Assembly (NCBI RefSeq): GCF_000746525.1
Contig: NZ_CP009048.1
Span: 1 to 64,000 of the forward strand
Direction: 5' to 3'
Source: Pseudomonas alkylphenolica
Lineage (GTDB): Bacteria > Pseudomonadota > Gammaproteobacteria > Pseudomonadales > Pseudomonadaceae
Length of the DNA: 64,000 nucleotides
In this document: one piece after another, positions 10,957-21,210 of the stretch
How the letters are laid out: every line of letters starts with the position of its first letter
Numbering within the stretch: position 1 is the first letter of the stretch
Program-made: the position numbers and the translations under genes
The notes under the pieces: model-generated
Told to the model about the DNA's origin: nothing
What the model saw: only the letters and a program-made list of their open reading frames with translations
The model's database searches: none

Positions 10957-12060
10957 ATGCACTTCACCATTCAACGCGAAGCCCTGTTGAAACCCCTGCA
11001 ACTGGTCGCAGGCGTCGTCGAGCGCCGCCAGACCTTGCCGGTACTGTCCAACGTACTGCTGGTTGTTCAGGGTCAGCAGCTTTCACTCACCGGTACAGAC
11101 CTGGAAGTGGAACTGGTTGGCCGTGTTCAACTGGAAGAACCTGCCGAGCCAGGCGAAATCACCGTACCTGCGCGCAAGCTTATGGATATCTGCAAGAGCT
11201 TGCCGAACGACGCGCTGATCGACATCAAGCTCGATGAGCAGAAGATCGTGGTCAAGGCCGGGCGCAGCCGTTTCACCCTGTCGACCCTGCCAGCCAATGA
11301 CTTCCCTACGGTTGAAGAAGGCCCGGGTTCGCTGACCTGCAACCTCGAGCAAAGCCGGCTGCGCCGCCTGATCGAGCGCACCAGCTTCGCCATGGCCCAA
11401 CAGGACGTGCGTTACTACCTCAACGGCATGCTGCTGGAAGTGTCCACCAACACCCTGCGTGCCGTAGCCACCGACGGTCACCGTTTGGCCATGTGCTCGA
11501 TGAGTGCCGACATCGGCCAGGCTGACCGTCACCAGGTCATCGTGCCGCGCAAAGGTATCCTTGAGCTGGCGCGCCTGCTCACCGAGCCGGATGGCATGGT
11601 CAGCATCGTCCTGGGCCAGCATCACATTCGCGCTACGACAGGTGAGTTCACCTTCACCTCGAAGCTGGTAGATGGCAAGTTCCCCGACTACGAGCGTGTA
11701 CTGCCCAAGGGCGGTGACAAGCTGGTGCTGGGTGATCGCCAGGCGCTGCGTGAAGCGTTCAGCCGTACCGCGATTCTGTCGAACGAGAAGTACCGTGGCA
11801 TCCGTCTGCAGCTGGCCAGCGGTCAGTTGAAGATCCAGGCCAACAACCCTGAGCAGGAAGAAGCGGAAGAAGAAATCAGCGTCGACTACAACGGTAGCGC
11901 GCTGGAAATCGGCTTCAACGTCAGCTATCTGCTGGATGTACTGGGCGTCATGACCACTGAGCAAGTTCGCCTGATCCTGTCGGACTCCAACAGCAGTGCG
12001 CTGCTGCAGGAAGCTGACAACGACGACTCCGCTTACGTTGTCATGCCGATGCGTCTGTAA
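10957..12060 (+). CDS. dnaN: DNA polymerase III beta subunit (sliding clamp)
   Basis: Ring-shaped processivity clamp; the 367-residue length and the start MHFTIQREALLKPLQLV are typical. It ends with the conserved hydrophobic/Met-Pro-Met-Arg-Leu tail. It starts 39 bases after dnaA and is followed by recF after 7 bases, so the genes probably share a transcript. Confidence 0.98.
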   Translation: MHFTIQREALLKPLQLVAGVVERRQTLPVLSNVLLVVQGQQLSLTGTDLEVELVGRVQLEEPAEPGEITVPARKLMDICKSLPNDALIDIKLDEQKIVVKAGRSRFTLSTLPANDFPTVEEGPGSLTCNLEQSRLRRLIERTSFAMAQQDVRYYLNGMLLEVSTNTLRAVATDGHRLAMCSMSADIGQADRHQVIVPRKGILELARLLTEPDGMVSIVLGQHHIRATTGEFTFTSKLVDGKFPDYERVLPKGGDKLVLGDRQALREAFSRTAILSNEKYRGIRLQLASGQLKIQANNPEQEEAEEEISVDYNGSALEIGFNVSYLLDVLGVMTTEQVRLILSDSNSSALLQEADNDDSAYVVMPMRL

Positions 12061-12067
12061 CTTCTAG

Positions 12068-15593
<3,526 letters not shown>

Positions 15594-15598
15594 TCAGG
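15594..15598. repeat. Left target-site duplication TCAGG
   Basis: TCAGG follows the gyrB stop codon directly and precedes a TGT-starting end. The same five bases follow the ACA at the right end of the element. Five bases is the duplication length of Tn7-type transposition. Confidence 0.75.
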
Positions 15599-15650
15599 TG
15601 TCGATGGGCACATTAAGTGTCGCAAGTGGGCGAGTTACTGTCGCTTTCTA
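15599..15650. mobile_element. Outer left transposon-end-like sequence
   Basis: It begins TGTCGATGGGCACATTAAG and repeats TGTCGC at short distance, which looks like a Tn7-type end with transposase-binding repeats. Compared with the reversed right end (TGTAGGTGGGCAAAGTTAA), 13 of 19 positions agree. It differs from the inner left end 260 bases further in. It directly abuts the TCAGG after gyrB, so it either is the true left end of the resident element or belongs to an earlier element at the same site. Confidence 0.5.
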
Positions 15651-15653
15651 GGG

Positions 15654-15682
15654 AAAACCCCGGCCTTGGTGTCGGGGTTTTT
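15654..15682. terminator. Hairpin terminator downstream of gyrB
   Basis: Stem AAAACCCCG / CGGGGTTTTT with T-runs in both directions, in the 260-base segment between the two left-end-like sequences. It probably terminates gyrB transcription in the present arrangement. Confidence 0.75.
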
Positions 15683-15796
15683 CTTTGTGGCGTAGCCTAG
15701 TCAAAGCGATACACACCAGGCTCCAAGCCCTAGTTTGGGTTTTATGGGCGATGTGATGGAGCATGGTTGCGGCTTCATCGAAACAAACTGCATCCT

Positions 15797-15856
15797 TGCT
15801 TGGCTGCTTGGCTGCTTGGCTGCTTGGCTGCTTGGCTGCTTGGCTGCTTGGCTGCT
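15797..15856. repeat. Seven-copy tandem repeat of TGGCTGCT
   Basis: Seven perfect head-to-tail copies of TGGCTGCT (15801-15856), preceded by half a copy, ending 2 bases before the inner left transposon end. Perfect identity implies recent slippage or copy-number variation. No gene covers it; the open frame across it only reflects the repeat. Confidence 0.95.
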
Positions 15857-15858
15857 TG

Positions 15859-15897
15859 TGTAGGTGGACAAAGTTAAAAGTCAGGGACAAAGTTAAC
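15859..15897. mobile_element. Inner left end with two TnsB-type sites
   Basis: It starts TGTAGGTGGACAAAGTTAA, the near-exact inverse of the right terminus. A second copy of GGACAAAGTTAA follows at 15885-15896. One terminal and one inner site fit a Tn7-type left end. The flanking bases GCTTG do not match the right flank TCAGG. Confidence 0.85.
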
Positions 15898-15904
15898 TGA
15901 AACG

Positions 15905-15939
15905 AAAAGCCCCCGGTGGATTGATCCACTGGGGGCTTT
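15905..15939. terminator. Terminator of the type I operon
   Basis: Long near-perfect stem AAAGCCCCC-GGTGGA / TCCACT-GGGGGCTTT with A- and T-runs either side, 20 bases beyond the metallopeptidase stop. It closes the minus-strand operon and also insulates it from transcription coming from gyrB. Confidence 0.85.
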
Positions 15940-15959
15940 CCGTTTCAAGGGTGTAGGAG

Positions 15960-16682
15960 TTACCAACGTTCGTCAGCAAGGTGAGAGCTGTTGAGCTGCT
16001 CTTTCAACAGGTGCCATTGAGGGAGATGCTGATCTAGCAGGCTGATGAATCGGTCGTTGTGGTGGCGTTCATGCAGGTGAGCCAGTTCGTGCACCAGAAT
16101 GTACTCCAGGCACTGCACCGGCTTCTTGGCTAGCTCCAGGTTGAGCCAGATGCGCCGGGCTTCAATGTTGCAGGTGCCCCACTTCGTCTTCATTCGCTTG
16201 ATGCCCCAAGCGCGCGCTTCAACTCCTAACTTCGGCTGCCATTTCTCCAGCAGCTCCGGCACCAGACGTTTCAGTTCGGCACGGTAGAAATTTTGTAGCA
16301 CCTGCTCACGGCGTTCGACTGTGGTATCGGTGCGCACGAATAGATCCATGGTGGCCTTACCGCGCAGAGCTATGCGCAGAGACCCAGTAGTTTCGTGAAC
16401 GCGTAGGCGGTAGCGACGGCCTAGAAAGTAATGGCTTTCACCACTGACCATCAGCCGTTCTGATTGTCGGGGCTGGGCCTGAAACTTTGCACGCTGGCGT
16501 TTGATCCAGCCGAGCTTACCGACCACTGCCAGGCGTACGGCTTCATCATCTACCGTCAACGGTGCCGCCACACGCACACGCCCCTGCGGCGGGTATACGC
16601 CTAGGTGCAGATTTTTGATCGGCTTGCGCACGACCTCCACGATCAAACCGCCGACCGTGATGTTGCGCGACTCAGTATTCAT
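15960..16682 (-). CDS. YgjP-type metallopeptidase (DUF45, M48-like)
   Basis: 240 residues with the zinc-metalloprotease motif in LVHELAHLHERHH (HExxH plus a further His) and the KTKWGTC...INLELAKKP segment typical of the YgjP/WLM-like family. No signal peptide is seen, so it is cytoplasmic. Its start overlaps the hsdR stop by 11 bases, making it the last gene of the restriction operon. Such peptidases often accompany type I systems; the substrate is unknown. Confidence 0.85.
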   Translation of the reverse strand: MNTESRNITVGGLIVEVVRKPIKNLHLGVYPPQGRVRVAAPLTVDDEAVRLAVVGKLGWIKRQRAKFQAQPRQSERLMVSGESHYFLGRRYRLRVHETTGSLRIALRGKATMDLFVRTDTTVERREQVLQNFYRAELKRLVPELLEKWQPKLGVEARAWGIKRMKTKWGTCNIEARRIWLNLELAKKPVQCLEYILVHELAHLHERHHNDRFISLLDQHLPQWHLLKEQLNSSHLADERW

Positions 16683-19600
16683 GCTGATGCTTTACCAGTT
16701 CCAGCAAGGCTTCCAGCCACTCGTTGTCCTGTCCTGCCGTGTAGTCGCCCAGGGTTTCAGTGGAGTCTTTGCACCACTGATCCAGCACGTTCTTGATCGC
16801 TAGGCGCACACGTTTGATCTTCATGGCATTGCCGCGCCAGTCGTCCTGCCGGCTATCCAGCACGGCAGCGTCCACGGCCAATGCTAGGCCGGCGTTCTGC
16901 CCCAGGTTGTCGTACAGCGCCTTTCGGGCATTACTGTTGATCGAGCCAGGGTAGCTGTTGGCGCTGGTGGGATTTTTCGCCTTTTTGGTCAGCTCCACCA
17001 CCTCTGCCAGGTATTCCTGATAGCTGATGGCGTCTTCCTTGCGCTTGGCGATCAGCGCATCGAGCAACGAGGACATGGTCTCGTAGTACTTCGGGTTGAT
17101 CGGCGACTCGTCGATAATCAACTTGCGCACGTTGTTCTCGATGGTCTCGGCCACGGCCTCCTGGCTTTTGCGGATGCCCTTGGGCAGCGCGTCGATTGCA
17201 CCCACACCGCGCTCAACGATCAGCTCAATCAGCGACATATCGTCGAAGGCAGAAATCTTCTCGCTATCTTCAGCACGGATGTAGGTGTCGATCAAAAAGC
17301 GCATGTCCGGCTCGTAGGCTTTGAGGTCGATGTAGTCGCCGCTGGCGAGCTTTACCTCATCACGAACCTTGGAGAAGTGATCGACTTCGGTCTGGATCTC
17401 GGCGACTTCCTTGTTGCTGTAACCCGCCTCCTCCAGCTCATTGGCGATATTGCCGAAGCAGCGGATCAGCGCTGAGGTCATCTTGTACAGGTTCAGGCGC
17501 TTGGGCTCATTAGCTTTGAGCTGCTCGGCGTTGCCCGGCTGGCTGCCGCAGAAGAAGCGTAGATAAGCTGGCGTATCCTTCGATTGTTCCACCGGTTCGC
17601 ACAAGGCCTTGATCGCCTCGCGGGCATCTTCCAGGTCTTCCTGTGCTTTGCTTAGGCGGTCTCCCAAAAGACCAGCCACATCGGCCTCGTCATATCCGTC
17701 CAGCGCACCGCTGGTGTAGTCGCCAATGGCGCCTTCCAGCTGCTTGAACAAGTCCTTGTAATCGATGATGTAGCCGTACTGCTTGTCCTCGCCATCGAGG
17801 CGGTTGACCCGGCAGATGGCCTGGAACAGGCCATGGTCACGCATCTGCTTGTCGATGTAGAGGTAGGTCGCGGAAGGAGCGTCAAAGCCGGTCAGCAGCT
17901 TGTCCACCACGATGAGCAGGCGCATCTGCCCTGGCTCCTTGATGAAACGCTGCTTCACCTCCTTCTCGAAGGTCTCCGGATCTTTGTCGCCCAGCATCTG
18001 GTTGTAGATGGCGTACTGACGCAGCTTCTCGGTCAGCCCTTCACCGGTGGCCTCGCCCTTGATGTCGGCAGGTGATGGCTTGTAGCTGGTGACGATGGCG
18101 CACTTGTCACCCATGCCCGCTTTGCTGAATAGCTCGTAGCACTTACAGGCTTCAAAGATGCTGCTGGTTACCAGCATGGCATTGCCTCGGCCATCGGCCA
18201 GGCGCTGCTTGGTGGCCATATCCAGCAGGATGTCGGCAACGATTTTCTCCAGCCGCGACTGGCTCGACAGCACTTTCTGCAAGGTGCCCCAACGCTGCTT
18301 CAGCTGAGCCTTGGCCAGGTCGTTCAGGCCTTTGGTCTTGGCCTCAAACCACTGATCGATCTTCTTCTGTGATGTGATGTTCTGGTCGATATCGCGGGCT
18401 TCGTAGCGCAGGTCGAGGACTACTCCATCAGCCACGGCTTCATTGAACTTGTAGGTATGGATGTAGCGGCCAAACACCTCGATGCTCTTCTGCTTGTCGG
18501 CCTTAAGCAGCGGCGTACCGGTAAAACCGATAAACACCGCATTGGGCAGGATCATCTTCATGGCTTTGTGCAGCTCGCCGGATTGGGTGCGGTGGCACTC
18601 ATCGACGAACACATAGAGATCGCCCTTGGCGCGGAAGTCTGGCGGCAGGCTCTTACGCAGCTCCTCCACAAAGCCCTCCACATCGGCATCTTCACGGGCA
18701 CCGAACTTGTGAATCAGCGAGCAAAGTAGCCAAGGTGAGGGCTGGTTGAGTTTGTCGATCAGATCGGCACCGCTGGTGGTGCGGTAAATCTGTTCGTTGA
18801 CGCCGCTAAACACCTTCTCGATCTGCTCATCAAGCTCGGTGCGGTCGGTGATGATCAGCACCCGCGAGTCCTGGATATTTTCCCGAATCCACTTGGTCAG
18901 CCAGACCATGGTCAGGGATTTTCCCGAGCCCTGGGTGTGCCAGATGATCCCGCCCTCGCGCCGGCGCAGATAGCGTTGCGCTTCACGAATGCCGAAGTAT
19001 TGGTTGTGCCGGCAGAGCTTCTTCACCCCGCTGTCGTACACGATGTAGTCGTGGATCAGCTCCAGAAAGCGCGTCTTGTTGCACAGCTGGAGTAGGTGCC
19101 GATCCAGCAGATTGTCGGCAGAGTTGCCCTCTTCGCTCTCTTCCTTCCAGGTGAGGTAGTACTTCTCTCCGGTCTGGATGGTGCCGTAACGCAGGCCCTG
19201 GGTATCGTTGCCGGCCATCACGTACTGCATGGTGGAGAAGAACGGCTGGATAAACTCAGACTTCTGATTATCCAGATTTTGACGAACCCCGTGATTGACG
19301 GCCTTCACCGAACGCTTCAGCTCCAGCACGCCAAGGGCGATACCATTAACATAGAGAACGATGTCCGGGCGCTTGGTCTGGGCCTTGGCATCGGCCCCCT
19401 TGACCGTCACTTCCTCGGCAATGGCAAAATTGTTGCGCTCGGGCTGCTTCCAGTCGATCAGCCAGACGGTCTGGGTGTTTTCGCCCACCTCAGGCTTGAT
19501 TTTCACCCCATAGCGCAGCAGCTCGTACACCGCCTTGTTGCGATCATACAGCCCTTTACTGGCATCGTTTGCAACCCTGTTCAGCTCGAAAATGGCGCGA

Positions 19601-19779
19601 CTGGCTAGGTTGGCTTCAACGCGCTGCTCAAGTAGCCAGCAACGTAGTAGCTCCGGCTCGATATTGGCGTTATAGGGGCGCTCGGCCCAGTCGCCAAGGT
19701 AGTCGTACTTCAGTTGCTGTTGGAACAGCTTGACCACGCGTTGCTGGGTCTTTCTTTCGATTTGGCCGACGGTGCTCAT
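16672..19779 (-). CDS. hsdR: Type I restriction enzyme R subunit
   Basis: 1035 residues. An N-terminal PD-(D/E)xK nuclease is seen as PDIVLYVNG...LELKR (Asp139, Glu153, Lys155). The SF2 translocase follows, with Walker A TQGSGKS (282-288), the DECH box in VFVDECHRT, and FIGFTGTP. A long C-terminal helical region should contact the methyltransferase. It cuts DNA lacking the cognate methylation after translocation. It is separated from hsdS by a 53-codon gene and overlaps the metallopeptidase gene. Confidence 0.96.
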   Translation of the reverse strand: MSTVGQIERKTQQRVVKLFQQQLKYDYLGDWAERPYNANIEPELLRCWLLEQRVEANLASRAIFELNRVANDASKGLYDRNKAVYELLRYGVKIKPEVGENTQTVWLIDWKQPERNNFAIAEEVTVKGADAKAQTKRPDIVLYVNGIALGVLELKRSVKAVNHGVRQNLDNQKSEFIQPFFSTMQYVMAGNDTQGLRYGTIQTGEKYYLTWKEESEEGNSADNLLDRHLLQLCNKTRFLELIHDYIVYDSGVKKLCRHNQYFGIREAQRYLRRREGGIIWHTQGSGKSLTMVWLTKWIRENIQDSRVLIITDRTELDEQIEKVFSGVNEQIYRTTSGADLIDKLNQPSPWLLCSLIHKFGAREDADVEGFVEELRKSLPPDFRAKGDLYVFVDECHRTQSGELHKAMKMILPNAVFIGFTGTPLLKADKQKSIEVFGRYIHTYKFNEAVADGVVLDLRYEARDIDQNITSQKKIDQWFEAKTKGLNDLAKAQLKQRWGTLQKVLSSQSRLEKIVADILLDMATKQRLADGRGNAMLVTSSIFEACKCYELFSKAGMGDKCAIVTSYKPSPADIKGEATGEGLTEKLRQYAIYNQMLGDKDPETFEKEVKQRFIKEPGQMRLLIVVDKLLTGFDAPSATYLYIDKQMRDHGLFQAICRVNRLDGEDKQYGYIIDYKDLFKQLEGAIGDYTSGALDGYDEADVAGLLGDRLSKAQEDLEDAREAIKALCEPVEQSKDTPAYLRFFCGSQPGNAEQLKANEPKRLNLYKMTSALIRCFGNIANELEEAGYSNKEVAEIQTEVDHFSKVRDEVKLASGDYIDLKAYEPDMRFLIDTYIRAEDSEKISAFDDMSLIELIVERGVGAIDALPKGIRKSQEAVAETIENNVRKLIIDESPINPKYYETMSSLLDALIAKRKEDAISYQEYLAEVVELTKKAKNPTSANSYPGSINSNARKALYDNLGQNAGLALAVDAAVLDSRQDDWRGNAMKIKRVRLAIKNVLDQWCKDSTETLGDYTAGQDNEWLEALLELVKHQHEY

Positions 19780-19864
19780 CAGTCTGTTTCCTTAGTGCGT
19801 CCTGCAAAAGAAGTGGCTGTCGCCGTGGGCTTTTGCCGTTAGCTGTTTGGCCTTGGTTAATACA

Positions 19865-20026
19865 CTACTTGCGCTTCAACTCTTTAGGAAGAAAGGCGTC
19901 AATTTCTTCATCAGAGAACGTCATATCCTCCAGCTTTTGGAGGGGCTTTTGAGCGGCACGATATGCTGCGTAATTACCAACTGCCAAGTCGCTGAGAAAC
20001 TCAGTAAAAATATCTGAGGTACTCAT
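19865..20026 (-). CDS. Small protein between hsdS and hsdR (53 residues)
   Basis: An unannotated short frame starting MSTSDIFTEFLSDLAVGN and ending PKELKRK, stop TAG. Its ATG overlaps the hsdS stop in an ATGA arrangement, exactly as hsdS overlaps hsdM, which strongly suggests it is translated. It is acidic in the middle (EDMTFSDEEID) and basic at the end. I do not recognise a family. It might bind the S or R subunit, or act as a small regulator. The remaining 85 bases before hsdR show nothing else. Confidence 0.65.
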   Translation of the reverse strand: MSTSDIFTEFLSDLAVGNYAAYRAAQKPLQKLEDMTFSDEEIDAFLPKELKRK

Positions 20027-21210
20027 GGCAGTCGAATCCTTCCAGTAAGTAGCTCCTGCACCATGCCCTGCTTGAGCTGGCGAGCCTTGTCGCGGCGGGC
20101 TTCGAGAGCGACGAGTTCAGCACTCATATCGGATAGAACGGTGGCAATGGCTGTTTGTTCTTCCTCTAAAGGTTGGGGGATTTCGAGCTGCATAAAGGCG
20201 CTTTTCGCGATGTTGTAGCGGGTCGCGCCCTGTGCCAGTATGGACATAGCAGCACGCCCTGCCTTGCTCCTGAACCAGTATGCGAAGAAAAGCCCATTCA
20301 CTTTTGCCGCTGTGTTGAAGCGGAAGCCAAAGCAGAAGCTGTTCAGGTAGAGGTTCGGAATCTCCTCAAGCAAAACGGAGCAGAAGCCCACTTCCTGAGG
20401 CGTTTCTGAGGAGCCATTGAAGAAAAGGTCTCCCTTTTTGGCGAGGTTTTGTGCTTCGTCCGGAGCAACATCGACAGGTTCAAGCCAGCTTGCATCGATC
20501 ACCGTATCGGTCATCACATTCATGAAGGGTATGTAGCGAGCTTCGCCCTGGCCGAAATTAATCTTTGTCTTTCCGGCGAGGCCGCCATAGGTAGTACCCA
20601 ATGCTCGCATGGGTTTTATGTCCCACGCTCCACTAAACCCCGGCAGGCGGAGTTGTCCGGAGAGAAGTTGTTGCATGGTGGCTTGCTGAATGTCGCGCTT
20701 TTTGGCGATCAGCTGATCCAGGCTACTGATCAGATCCTCCATTTCAGACAGAGCAGTGACAATTTTAACCTGCTCTTCTCGAGCGGGGATTGGGATTGGG
20801 ATACTCTTAAGTTGAGTGCCTGTAATCAATGGCTGCCCTGATCCAAAGATCAGGCGGTTCAGTCCATATCGTTTCAATTGGAGCAGGCAGTAAGTGTGAT
20901 CGGTACCCGGTTTTAGTCGAATCGCTATAGTGTTATCTGTGACTCCATAGCGACCATCTGCTGAATTCAATAAGCCAGCATTTGCGCCTACCCGAGCAAC
21001 CAGAATCGATTCTCCAGTGTGGGACGGAGTGTTTGTGTAGCCGATGACACCTGTAGACCCGAATACAGGGAACTGTCCGAATTCGGCATCCACCTTTGAT
21101 CTACCAGAAGCAATGGAACCAGAAAGTTCGGCTAGCTGGTGAACTTTCCAGTCCGCTGGGATCATACCGGCCTCAGATTGTTTGTATCCAGAATTCTCAT
21201 TCGCATTCAT
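20023..21210 (-). CDS. hsdS: Type I restriction system specificity subunit
   Basis: 395 residues with two target-recognition domains, each followed by a conserved helix: the first repeat ends near IVTALSEMEDLISSLDQLIAK and the second near IATVLSDMSAELVALEARRD. The phrases QQLLSGQLRLP and QELLTGRIRLP close the two halves. It determines the bipartite recognition sequence, which cannot be predicted here. It overlaps hsdM by 4 bases and the 53-codon gene by 4 bases. Confidence 0.95.
   Translation of the reverse strand: MNANENSGYKQSEAGMIPADWKVHQLAELSGSIASGRSKVDAEFGQFPVFGSTGVIGYTNTPSHTGESILVARVGANAGLLNSADGRYGVTDNTIAIRLKPGTDHTYCLLQLKRYGLNRLIFGSGQPLITGTQLKSIPIPIPAREEQVKIVTALSEMEDLISSLDQLIAKKRDIQQATMQQLLSGQLRLPGFSGAWDIKPMRALGTTYGGLAGKTKINFGQGEARYIPFMNVMTDTVIDASWLEPVDVAPDEAQNLAKKGDLFFNGSSETPQEVGFCSVLLEEIPNLYLNSFCFGFRFNTAAKVNGLFFAYWFRSKAGRAAMSILAQGATRYNIAKSAFMQLEIPQPLEEEQTAIATVLSDMSAELVALEARRDKARQLKQGMVQELLTGRIRLP

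Noticed and set aside
15797..15856. Possible CRISPR-like array
   Set aside because: The units are 8 bases with no spacers: a simple tandem repeat. No cas genes or CRISPR repeats were seen anywhere in the window.
15648..15929. Minus-strand frame encoding a Gln-Pro-Ser-Ser-Gln-Ala-Ala-Lys repeat peptide
   Set aside because: The peptide is only the translation of the 8-base tandem repeat; no ribosome site, and it crosses a terminator and a transposon end.
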